A stretch of DNA of 64,000 nt, taken from the NCBI GenBank assembly GCA_045587545.1, contig JAZNCN010000015.1:17257-81256 (forward strand). The letters run 5' to 3'. The notes beneath the pieces are model-generated. The model saw only the letters and a program-made list of their open reading frames with translations, did no database searches and had not been told where the DNA came from. Shown in pieces: positions 9,726-17,561 of the stretch. The DNA is from Caccoplasma_A sp045587545 (GTDB lineage: Bacteria > Bacteroidota > Bacteroidia > Bacteroidales > G3-4614). The stretch's first letter is position 1. Each line of letters begins with the position of its first letter. A program made the translations under genes and the position numbers.

Positions 9726-10409
9726 TTATTCAATCTGTTTCCTATAATAAGCACTAAGCATTTTACGATCCAAAATCTTTATCATTTTATTATCAGCAAT
9801 TAAAATTCCACTCTTCTGCATCTCATCAATAACATTACAGAATATAGTACGTTGTACTCCAAAAAAAGAGTAAATATCTCTATGTTTTCCAATAACAGCA
9901 ATATCCTTTGAATTATAATTGGTATGATAAAGAACCCAATATGCAAATTTTGCCCTGAAGTTATCTGCCGAAACATTATCAAAATTCTCAATTGCTGTTT
10001 GCGATTTTCTTGAAAGAAAGATAAGATAATTTAAAAGTACAGTTCTATATTTTTGAACAATTGAAAGAAAATCGTTTTTGTTAATAACCATAATGCCTGT
10101 ATTATCCTCAGCAGCCCATATGGAAATAGGAGATAGATTGTTCCCAACAATATGATTAGATAAAATATCGTTAGGAGCAGAAATAGTCTCAATTAGCTTA
10201 ATTTTTACATTTTTACTTATAAGCTCTGTTCTGACACTTCCGGAAATAACAAACCTGATTTCATTACACTCTTCACCCTTTTTTATGATAATATTATTTT
10301 TATTGTAATTCAAAAAGTCAAATTTGAATTTTTCTATAATTTCATTAAAAGACTCAATACTCAATCCGGTAAAAAGAGGAATTTGCAAAAGAGAATCGTA
10401 AATACTCAT
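9726..10409 (-). CDS. Crp/Fnr-family transcriptional regulator
   Basis: A 227-aa protein with an N-terminal cyclic-nucleotide-binding beta-roll (about residues 15-115, with KKGEECNEIRFVISGSVRTE) and a C-terminal winged helix region (about 150-220, with RDIYSFFGVQRTIFCNVIDEMQ). It lacks the N-terminal cysteine cluster of oxygen-sensing Fnr, so it is not an obvious FeS sensor; the effector is unknown. Many Bacteroidetes have several such regulators of respiration and stress. It is transcribed alone, convergent with the Zn-peptidase gene, from a promoter at 10453-10460. Confidence 0.85.
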   Translation of the reverse strand: MSIYDSLLQIPLFTGLSIESFNEIIEKFKFDFLNYNKNNIIIKKGEECNEIRFVISGSVRTELISKNVKIKLIETISAPNDILSNHIVGNNLSPISIWAAEDNTGIMVINKNDFLSIVQKYRTVLLNYLIFLSRKSQTAIENFDNVSADNFRAKFAYWVLYHTNYNSKDIAVIGKHRDIYSFFGVQRTIFCNVIDEMQKSGILIADNKMIKILDRKMLSAYYRKQIE

Positions 10410-10452
10410 TATATAATAAACGGTTTAAAATATTTAATAAAATTTATGGTTG

Positions 10453-10460
10453 CAAATATA
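10453..10460 (-). promoter_or_regulatory. -7 promoter box TATATTTG for the Crp/Fnr gene
   Basis: On the minus strand TATATTTG lies 44 bases upstream of the start codon and matches TAnnTTTG. No convincing -33 TTG was seen at the right spacing. Confidence 0.5.
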
Positions 10461-10646
10461 AATCAAATAACAATAAGATTAGCATAATAACAATATGAAA
10501 TAGCCAAAAAATAAGAATATTAACAGAATAAAAAAGAAATAGCAACAAAACATAATACTATTTGTTTAAAAAGTTGATAAATCATATAGTAAGACAATAA
10601 AAAAATTTTTTTTTACTTACAAATGATAAGTGCTCTTAATTATTTA

Positions 10647-10654
10647 TATATTTG
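10647..10654 (+). promoter_or_regulatory. -7 promoter box TATATTTG for marC
   Basis: TATATTTG matches TAnnTTTG and lies 27 bases before the start codon at 10681. The interval 10410-10646 is otherwise very AT-rich with no gene seen. Confidence 0.5.
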
Positions 10655-10680
10655 CAAAACGTTAAACATAAAACAGTATT

Positions 10681-11277
10681 ATGGAAAATTTTGCTTTCAA
10701 TTTTAAAGATGCTTTAAGTGCCTTTTTGGTACTTTTTGCGGTGATTGATGTACCGGGTCTTATGCCAATCATAATTGATTACAAACGTCAAGGAAGACCT
10801 GTGAATGCAACAAAAGCAGCCCTATACTCATTGGCGGCTTTTGTAGTATTTTTATTTGTGGGAGAAGCATTGTTGGATCTTTTCAATGTGGATATTGCAT
10901 CTTTTGCTGTGGCAGGCTCGTTAGTCATATTTGCCTTAGCATTTGAAATGATTTTCGGTATAAAAATATTTAAAACCGATGATACTCCGGCCAGTTCAAG
11001 TGTATTTGTGCCCATAGTATTCCCGTTAATAGCCGGAGCAGGCTCATTTACAACATTGTTGTCGTTGCGAGCACTCTACTCAATACAAGACATCTTGCTT
11101 TCACTTGTAGCAAATGTAATAGTCATATATATTGCAATCAGATTAGTCTCATTCTTTGAAAAGGTGTTAGGCGATGGAGGAATATACGTATTGCAACGCG
11201 TATTTGGAATAATATTATTGGCGATATCAGTAAGAATGTTTATGTCAAACATAACCCAAATATTAGAGACACTATAA
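10681..11277 (+). CDS. MarC-family integral membrane protein (UPF0056)
   Basis: A 198-aa protein with six hydrophobic helices. The N-terminal FAVIDVPGLMPIII and the central PASSSVFVPIVFPLIAGAGSFTT segments are typical of MarC/YchE/YhgN proteins. The family's function is unresolved; the old link to multiple antibiotic resistance was not upheld. It is flanked by long AT-rich intergenic stretches and looks monocistronic. Confidence 0.88.
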   Translation: MENFAFNFKDALSAFLVLFAVIDVPGLMPIIIDYKRQGRPVNATKAALYSLAAFVVFLFVGEALLDLFNVDIASFAVAGSLVIFALAFEMIFGIKIFKTDDTPASSSVFVPIVFPLIAGAGSFTTLLSLRALYSIQDILLSLVANVIVIYIAIRLVSFFEKVLGDGGIYVLQRVFGIILLAISVRMFMSNITQILETL

Positions 11278-11355
11278 AGCATATACAAGTAACTAAAATA
11301 ATATATAACATAAATTTGACAAAATTTGATTATTACTTAAATTTTGTTGAAAAAA

Positions 11356-11387
11356 TTTGTTTTATATAAAATAAAACTTTAATTTCG
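11356..11387 (+). promoter_or_regulatory. Promoter of the glycogen cluster (TTTG - 20 bp - TAATTTCG)
   Basis: TTTG at 11356-11359 is followed after 20 bases by TAATTTCG at 11380-11387, close to the Bacteroidetes TTTG/TAnnTTTG pair. It leaves a leader of about 65 bases before the start at 11458. Confidence 0.5.
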
Positions 11388-11457
11388 TCAGAAATAAAGA
11401 GTACACACACATTTGTGTCCCCAAAAAAATAAATCAAAAAAATAATATCAACGGATT

Positions 11458-13407
11458 ATGAGTTATCTAAAGTTTGATAAGAGTTTGATGATAAATCTTG
11501 AGCAGTCATTACCGCGAGAGATTTTGAGAACCAATAAATCCGGAGCATACCATTGCACAACGTTGGTGGGGTGTAATACCCGCAAACAACACGGATTGTT
11601 GGTAATACCCATTCCAGAAATGGACGACGAGAATCATGTAATGTTGTCTTCCCTTGACGCTACTGTTATTCAGCACGGAGCGCCTTTTAATTTAGGAATA
11701 CACAAGTATCAAGGCAATGTTTATAGCCCCAACGGACACAAGTACATTCGAGAGTATAATTGTGACGATATACCCAAGACTGTATATAGAGTAGGAGGTG
11801 TAGTACTTAAACAGGAAAAAATATTCGTATCTCACGAAAGTCGCATATTGATAAAATATACTTTAGTAGATGCTCACTCAGAAACAACATTGCAGTTCCG
11901 TCCATTCTTGGCGTTCCGCAATGCAAATGATGTATGTATTGAAAACAATCAAATAAACAAAGAGTATAACGAAGTACCAAACGGAATAAGTTGTTGCCTA
12001 TATGCAGGATATCCCAACCTATATATGCAATACAGCAAAAAGGTAGAGTTTGTAAGCGATCCTCATTGGTACAATGGAATAGAATATGTAAAAGACCAAG
12101 AACGAGGATACTCTTATCGCGAAGATTTATTTGTACCCGGATACTTTCAGATGCCAATAAAGAAAGGCGAATCAATAATATTCTCAGCCGGAATTGAAGA
12201 GGTAAAACCCCGTAGTTTAACAGCAATGTTCAACAAAGAGTTGGAAGTGCGACCACACCGTACCTCATTCTACAACTGTTTGAAAAATGCTGCACAACAA
12301 TTCTATTTGAAGCGCAACAATGAGAATTACATGTTGGTAGGCTATCCATGGTTTAAAGTAAGAGCTCGCGACCTGTTCATATCAATACCCGGATGTTCAT
12401 TACACATTGACGATGAACCAATGTATCACAAAATGATGGATACAGCATTGGCAGCATTAAAGAAGTATATGGATAGCGGAGAAATAGACAAAACCATAAA
12501 AGGAATTGACCAACCCGATGTACCCTTATGGGCAATATGGGCAATACAACAATATGCACAAACAATCTCATTTGATGAGTGTGTAAAAAAATACGGACAA
12601 ATACTTGAAGATATAGTAATGTATATCTTAGAAGGAGGACACCCAAACTTGTTTGTACATGAAAATGGATTAATATATAGCGACGGACGCGAGCGTTCAA
12701 TTTCGTGGATGACAACCCTTGCCGAAGGAGGACGCCCAGCAACACCACGAACAGGATATTTGGTAGAATTTAACGCACTATGGTATAATGCCTTAAAATT
12801 CTGTCACTCAACCATACGTGACAAGAAAAAAGCCACAATGCGTAATACAATATCAGATTTGATTGAGCAAATAGACATTTCGTTCAAGGAGACATTCTTA
12901 AATGAGCATGGATATTTGTACGATTATGTAGATGGAGGATACGGGGAGTTAAGCGTACGTCCCAATATGGTATTTGCAATATCATTAGAGTACTCACCAT
13001 TAGCGCGAAAAGAGCGAAAAGGAGTCTTAGATGTAATAACCAAAGAGTTATTAACACCCAAAGGATTAAGAACCCTAAGTCCCAAAAGTTACGGATACCG
13101 CCCTATATATTACGGACCACGATATGATCGTGAGCAAGCCTACTATCAAGGACCTGCACGTCCATGGCTAATGGGAGCATACGCCGAAGCATATCTAAAA
13201 ATCTTTGGATTGAGTGGAGTATCATTCATAGAAAGAATGTTGATAGGATTTGAAGAAGAGATGTCGAACAATTGTATAGGAACAATATCAGAACTCTTTG
13301 ACGGAAACCCGCCATTCATCGGACGAGGAGGAATAAGCTATGCCGTGAACGTAGCAGAAATATTGAGAGTATTGAACCTAATGAAAAACTATAATAACAA
13401 CATATAG
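11458..13407 (+). CDS. Glycogen debranching enzyme (amylo-alpha-1,6-glucosidase, GH133 type)
   Basis: A 649-aa protein whose C-terminal half is an (alpha/alpha)6-barrel amylo-1,6-glucosidase domain and whose N-terminal part is the beta-rich domain seen in archaeal/bacterial debranching enzymes (NKSGAYHCTTLVGCNTRKQHGLLV near residues 25-48). Signatures include GYPWFKVRARDLFISIPG near residue 295 (family GYPWF...RD) and RPNMVFAISLEYSPL near 500. It removes alpha-1,6 branches from glycogen or starch. The next gene starts 2 bases after its stop; together with the glycosyltransferase and GH57 genes it forms the alpha-glucan cluster typical of Bacteroidales. Confidence 0.88.
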   Translation: MSYLKFDKSLMINLEQSLPREILRTNKSGAYHCTTLVGCNTRKQHGLLVIPIPEMDDENHVMLSSLDATVIQHGAPFNLGIHKYQGNVYSPNGHKYIREYNCDDIPKTVYRVGGVVLKQEKIFVSHESRILIKYTLVDAHSETTLQFRPFLAFRNANDVCIENNQINKEYNEVPNGISCCLYAGYPNLYMQYSKKVEFVSDPHWYNGIEYVKDQERGYSYREDLFVPGYFQMPIKKGESIIFSAGIEEVKPRSLTAMFNKELEVRPHRTSFYNCLKNAAQQFYLKRNNENYMLVGYPWFKVRARDLFISIPGCSLHIDDEPMYHKMMDTALAALKKYMDSGEIDKTIKGIDQPDVPLWAIWAIQQYAQTISFDECVKKYGQILEDIVMYILEGGHPNLFVHENGLIYSDGRERSISWMTTLAEGGRPATPRTGYLVEFNALWYNALKFCHSTIRDKKKATMRNTISDLIEQIDISFKETFLNEHGYLYDYVDGGYGELSVRPNMVFAISLEYSPLARKERKGVLDVITKELLTPKGLRTLSPKSYGYRPIYYGPRYDREQAYYQGPARPWLMGAYAEAYLKIFGLSGVSFIERMLIGFEEEMSNNCIGTISELFDGNPPFIGRGGISYAVNVAEILRVLNLMKNYNNNI

Positions 13408-13409
13408 AT

Positions 13410-14672
13410 ATGAGAGCGTTAATGTTTGGATGGGAGTTCCCGCCTCATATTCTCGGCGGTCTCGGAACAGCAAGTTACGGTCTAACCAAAGGAATGCACA
13501 AATGTGGCGATATGGATATAACATTTGTGATACCCAAGCCTTGGGGCGACGAAGAAAAAGGATTTGCCAACATCATAGGAGCCAACAATACTCCGGTTGT
13601 ATGGCGCGATGTAGATTGGGATACAGTACAAAATCAGATAGGCAATACAATGAATCCGCAAACCTATTACGATTTGCGAAATAACATATATGCCGATTTC
13701 AACTATATCCATACCAATAATTTAGGTTGTATAGAATTTTCAGGACGCTATGCCGACAACATACTTGAGGAGATAAACAACTACTCAATAGTAGCCGGAG
13801 TCATAGCACGCACAGTACCCTGCGATGTAATACACTCACACGACTGGTTAACCTATCCGGCAGGAATACATGCAAAACAGATAACAGGCAAACCATTGGT
13901 AATACACGTACACGCAACCGACTTTGACCGTAGTCGTGGAAACGTAAACCCCGATGTGTTCCGCATTGAAAAAGACGGAATGAACAATGCTGATCATATA
14001 ATAACAGTAAGTAATCTTACCCGTCAAACCGTAATAGAAAAATACGGTATATCACCAGATAAGGTAACTACAGTGCACAATGCAGTAGAACCTATGAGTG
14101 AGGAGATTATGGCAATAGAGATGCCACGCAACCCCAAAGAAAAAGTAGTAACATTCCTCGGACGTATAACAATGCAAAAAGGGCCCGAATACTTTGTAGA
14201 GGTAGCAGCACAAGTATTGCGTAAAACAAATAACGTACGCTTTGTGATGGCAGGAAGTGGCGATATGATGAATAAAATGATACGCTTAGCCGCAGAGCGA
14301 GACATAGCCGATAAATTCCAATTCACAGGCTTCTTACGCGGAAAACAGGTATATGAGATGCTTAAATCGAGCGATGTATATATGATGCCTTCCGTATCCG
14401 AACCCTTTGGAATATCACCCCTTGAAGCAATGCAAGTAGGAGTGCCATCAATCATCTCAAAACAGTCAGGTTGTGCCGAAATATTAAACAATGTAGTAAA
14501 AACAGACTATTGGGACGTAGATGCAATGGCAGATGCCGTATATTCAATAATAACATATCCAGCAATGTATAACCACATGAAAGAAGAAGGAATACGCGAA
14601 GTAAACGAAATTAAGTGGGAATACGCAGGACAAAAAGTGATAGATATCTACCGTAAGGTAATGCAATGGTAA
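13410..14672 (+). CDS. GT-B glycosyltransferase, glycogen-synthase-like
   Basis: A 420-aa GT-B fold enzyme. The N-terminal MFGWEFPPHILGGLGTASYGL is the acceptor-side glycine loop of starch/glycogen synthases and related GT4/GT5 enzymes; HSHDWLTYPAG is a second family mark. The C-terminal nucleotide-sugar domain has FLGRITMQKGPEYFVE and the E-x7-E motif SEPFGISPLEAM near residue 330. It probably elongates alpha-glucan from a nucleotide sugar, in line with the debranching enzyme just upstream and GH57 gene downstream (20-base gap). Exact donor and product cannot be read from sequence. Confidence 0.82.
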   Translation: MRALMFGWEFPPHILGGLGTASYGLTKGMHKCGDMDITFVIPKPWGDEEKGFANIIGANNTPVVWRDVDWDTVQNQIGNTMNPQTYYDLRNNIYADFNYIHTNNLGCIEFSGRYADNILEEINNYSIVAGVIARTVPCDVIHSHDWLTYPAGIHAKQITGKPLVIHVHATDFDRSRGNVNPDVFRIEKDGMNNADHIITVSNLTRQTVIEKYGISPDKVTTVHNAVEPMSEEIMAIEMPRNPKEKVVTFLGRITMQKGPEYFVEVAAQVLRKTNNVRFVMAGSGDMMNKMIRLAAERDIADKFQFTGFLRGKQVYEMLKSSDVYMMPSVSEPFGISPLEAMQVGVPSIISKQSGCAEILNNVVKTDYWDVDAMADAVYSIITYPAMYNHMKEEGIREVNEIKWEYAGQKVIDIYRKVMQW

Positions 14673-14692
14673 AACTTTAAAACAGCAATAAA

Positions 14693-16135
14693 ATGAGAAC
14701 AATCTGTTTCTATTTTCAAATTCATCAACCATTTCGTTTGAAACGCTATCGTTTCTTCGACATAGGTAACGACCACTACTACTATGACGATTTCAACAAC
14801 GAAGAGATAATCCGTCGAATAGCAGAACGTTCATACCTACCCGCAAATCGTGCATTATTAGAGATGATTGAAGATTCGGGAGGCAAATTTAAAGTGGCAT
14901 TCTCAATCTCAGGAGTAGCATTAGAGCAATTAGAGATGTATGTGCCCGAGTTTATCGACTCAATGCGAGAGTTGGCAAAAACAGGAAGCGTAGAGTTCCT
15001 ATCAGAAACATACGCACACTCACTTGCGTCATTAACCGACCCCGAAGAGTTTGCAAACCAAGTAAAAGCACACGACGATAAAATAGAGTTGCTGTTCGGA
15101 CAACGACCTAAAGTATTCCGTAACACTGAGTTGATATACTCTGACGATATAGCAGCAATGGTAGCATCAATGGGCTTCAAAGGAATAATAACAGAAGGAG
15201 CAAAACATATATTGGGTTGGAAGAGTCCTAACTACTTATATACACCAGCAACAGCGCCCAAAGTAAAACTATTGCTTAAAAACTATAAATTGAGCGACGA
15301 CATAACATTCCGTTTCTCAAACTTCGCATGGAACGAGTATCCCTTAACAGCCGATAAATTTATGGGTTGGATAGGCTCATTACCCGAAGGCGAAGATGTA
15401 GTAAACCTATTTATGACATACGATACACTTGGAGAGTTACAATCAGCAGAGACAGGAATTTTCGGATTTATGAAAGCCCTACCACGCTTTGCAGCCGACA
15501 AAGGAATAACCTTCTCAACACCATCAGAAGTAGTAGCAAAATACAAACCGGTAGATGTAATCTCAGTAAACGATCCAATCTCATGGGCAGACGAAGAGCG
15601 TGATACATCAGCATGGTTAGGAAACATACTACAAAAAGAAGCATTTGAGAAACTATACTCAGTGGCAGAGCGCGTGCGCTTGTGTTCAGACACACGTCTA
15701 AAACAAGACTGGAACTATCTGCAAGCATCAGACCACTTCTACTACATGTGTACAAAACACTTTGCCGACGGAGCAGTACATAGTCACTATAGTCCATACG
15801 ATTCAGCATACGAGGCATTCACCAACTATATGAACGTATTAAGTGACTTCATAGTGCGCGTTGAAGAGCAATTCCCCGACTCAATAGAGAACGAAGAGTT
15901 GAATGCACTAATCACAACAATTCGTAACCAAGCAGCCGAAATTGAGGTATTGAAAAAAGAGTTGGCAAGTGCAAAGGCAAATGCAGGAATAACAGAAGAA
16001 AAACCTGTAAAAAAAGCAGCAACAAAGAAGCCTGCCAAAAAGGCAGAGCCTAAAGCAGAAGAGCCCGTAGTAGCAGAGGAAAAACCCTCAAAAAAAGCAC
16101 CTGCAAAAAAGACAACAAAAAAAGCATCTAAATAA
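14693..16135 (+). CDS. GH57 alpha-amylase-like protein with lysine/alanine-rich tail
   Basis: A 480-aa member of glycoside hydrolase family 57. Region 1 reads FQIHQP (residues 8-13); FRNTELIY (E146) corresponds to the nucleophile region; GIITEGAKHILGW follows. In the acid/base region the sequence is FMTYDTLGE (250-258), where related Bacteroidetes proteins as I remember them have MDYETFGE, so the expected Asp is Thr252. Residues about 410-440 form a short coiled coil, and the last 45 residues are a KKA/PAKKA-type low-complexity tail. It ends the glycogen cluster and is followed by a strong terminator. Confidence 0.82.
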   Translation: MRTICFYFQIHQPFRLKRYRFFDIGNDHYYYDDFNNEEIIRRIAERSYLPANRALLEMIEDSGGKFKVAFSISGVALEQLEMYVPEFIDSMRELAKTGSVEFLSETYAHSLASLTDPEEFANQVKAHDDKIELLFGQRPKVFRNTELIYSDDIAAMVASMGFKGIITEGAKHILGWKSPNYLYTPATAPKVKLLLKNYKLSDDITFRFSNFAWNEYPLTADKFMGWIGSLPEGEDVVNLFMTYDTLGELQSAETGIFGFMKALPRFAADKGITFSTPSEVVAKYKPVDVISVNDPISWADEERDTSAWLGNILQKEAFEKLYSVAERVRLCSDTRLKQDWNYLQASDHFYYMCTKHFADGAVHSHYSPYDSAYEAFTNYMNVLSDFIVRVEEQFPDSIENEELNALITTIRNQAAEIEVLKKELASAKANAGITEEKPVKKAATKKPAKKAEPKAEEPVVAEEKPSKKAPAKKTTKKASK

Positions 16136-16157
16136 TTAGAAGCAAAACAATAAACAC

Positions 16158-16187
16158 AAGAGAGGCTGTCCACGGACAGCCTCTCTT
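16158..16187 (+). terminator. Terminator of the alpha-glucan cluster
   Basis: AAGAGAGGCTGTCC (16158-16171) pairs perfectly with GGACAGCCTCTCTT (16174-16187), a 14-bp GC-rich stem. It is placed 23 bases after the GH57 stop codon. Confidence 0.8.
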
Positions 16188-16209
16188 ATTTAAGACCGAA
16201 AACAAAAAG

Positions 16210-16323
16210 TTAAGCCCTCTCAAAATTTTCAATAACAGGTTTTTGGCAACCACAATCTCTGTTGCACGAAACAGTACCAATAAGCAATAGTACAGCAACT
16301 CCAAAAGCAATAAAAAATTTCAT
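16210..16323 (-). CDS. Tiny putative lipoprotein (37 aa)
   Basis: On the minus strand an ATG at 16321-16323 opens a 37-codon frame. The product begins MKFFIAFGVAVLLL, reaches a lipobox-like GTVSC with Cys20, and ends with a short Cys-containing tail (NRDCGCQKPVIENFERA). This is the layout of a type II signal peptide with a 17-residue mature peptide carrying two extra cysteines (C24, C26). The lipobox has Thr at -3, which is unusual. It is convergent with the glycogen cluster. Real, but function unknown. Confidence 0.5.
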   Translation of the reverse strand: MKFFIAFGVAVLLLIGTVSCNRDCGCQKPVIENFERA

Positions 16324-16458
16324 AACATAAAAATTTCAATAGTGCTAAGTTACAATAACTTTTCATAAACAGGAATAAATAAAAACATAAATATTGTAAA
16401 TAATAATTCAACTCTCCACAAAAATTATTATCTTAGCAAAACAAAATAAAACAAAACT

Positions 16459-16779
16459 ATGGCAAAAGACGAAGAATTATTTTACGATGACGAAGAAGCC
16501 GTAAAATACATAAGAAAAAATTTAGAGCCTGCAGTAGCATCAACAGTAAGCGATGATGACATCTATTACGTAGTAGATCTCATATACGATTTCTATGAGA
16601 GTAAAGGATTTATGGACGAAGCAGAAGATGCCGAGATAGCAATTGCCGATGACGAAATAATAGACTATGCCGTATCAAATGCAAAACGCGATAAGCTCTG
16701 CAAGCTAACACCCGAGCAGATTGAAGCAATAATTGAAGGAGAACTATCATACTGCGAGTCGATAGGAATGTTTAAATAG
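16459..16779 (+). CDS. Small acidic protein of unknown function
   Basis: A 106-aa, strongly acidic cytosolic-looking protein (EELFYDDEEAVKYIRKNL at the N-terminus, DAEIAIADDEIIDY in the middle). I do not recognise a named domain; similar short acidic proteins occur in Bacteroidales genomes. It has a TATCTTAG box upstream (16430-16437) and is 8 bases from the OmpA-like gene, so the two are probably one unit. The ORF shows normal codon use and a clean start. Confidence 0.7.
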   Translation: MAKDEELFYDDEEAVKYIRKNLEPAVASTVSDDDIYYVVDLIYDFYESKGFMDEAEDAEIAIADDEIIDYAVSNAKRDKLCKLTPEQIEAIIEGELSYCESIGMFK

Positions 16780-16787
16780 AGCTCAAT

Positions 16788-17489
16788 TTGATGACATACA
16801 AAAGAGTCAGCATACTAACATTTCTAATAGCCTTATTACTGTTAACGTTTGAAGCAGAAGCACAAATATTCAAACGTCAAGAGGGTGGAGGTTTTTTATC
16901 CATATTTAAAAAGGAGAAAAAAAACGAACAACCCGTAATAGACATACACACTCTAACCATAGACGAAAATAAAAATCTACATCAGGTACAATCGTCCATA
17001 GCCCGTAAGAAAATAAAAGAGTATATGGTTAACGAGCAAAAACGATTGTTGAAAGTAAAAAACATATCAGCCGTAAAATTGGAGCGAGATGGAGAGGTAT
17101 TAAAAGCCGTATTACCAATGGAAAAACTATTTCTCCCTAATGGCGTAACACTATGGAACAGAGCAGAAATGATGTTGCGCCCGTTTGTAAAATATTTTGA
17201 GCAAAAAGGACTCTTTCATATACTCATAGTAACCCATAGCGATAATACCGGCAGTATCGATTACAACCTTACGCTCACCTCATCGCGAGCCGAAGCAATA
17301 TTACAATGGTTCTTAGCAGAAGGAGCAGATAAGGCAAAAGTAGTAACCTATGCCATGGGCGGAGAAGAACCCCTAAATAAAAACCGCACAATGTCAGAAA
17401 GAGCACAGAATCGTCGAGCTGAAATATATATAATACCCGGAGAAGAGATGATACGTCAAGCACAACGCGGTAAATTAGATATAAAATAA
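16788..17489 (+). CDS. OmpA-family peptidoglycan-associated protein
   Basis: A 233-aa exported protein: N-terminal signal peptide ending near LLTFEAEAQ, a spacer, and a C-terminal OmpA-like domain (about residues 130-225) with THSDNTGSIDYNLTLTSSRA and the peptidoglycan-contact motif NRRAEIYI. It probably tethers the cell wall to the outer membrane. There is no beta-barrel. It ends in a hairpin at 17494-17526. Confidence 0.88.
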   Translation: MMTYKRVSILTFLIALLLLTFEAEAQIFKRQEGGGFLSIFKKEKKNEQPVIDIHTLTIDENKNLHQVQSSIARKKIKEYMVNEQKRLLKVKNISAVKLERDGEVLKAVLPMEKLFLPNGVTLWNRAEMMLRPFVKYFEQKGLFHILIVTHSDNTGSIDYNLTLTSSRAEAILQWFLAEGADKAKVVTYAMGGEEPLNKNRTMSERAQNRRAEIYIIPGEEMIRQAQRGKLDIK

Positions 17490-17493
17490 GTAA

Positions 17494-17526
17494 AGCGCAT
17501 CGCATTCAAAACATAGGCGATGCGTT
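17494..17526 (+). terminator. Terminator after the OmpA-like gene
   Basis: AGCGCATCGC (17494-17503) pairs with GCGATGCGTT (17517-17526) with one G-T wobble. The T-rich tail (TTAATTCTT) is weak. Confidence 0.6.
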
Positions 17527-17561
17527 AATTCTTCAAAGTCAAAAAAATAAAAATCAGAACT

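Noticed and set aside
15826..16173. A 115-codon frame antisense to the end of the GH57 gene, rich in Phe and Ala
   Set aside because: It is the mirror of the Lys/Ala-rich tail, and the sense frame is clearly coding.
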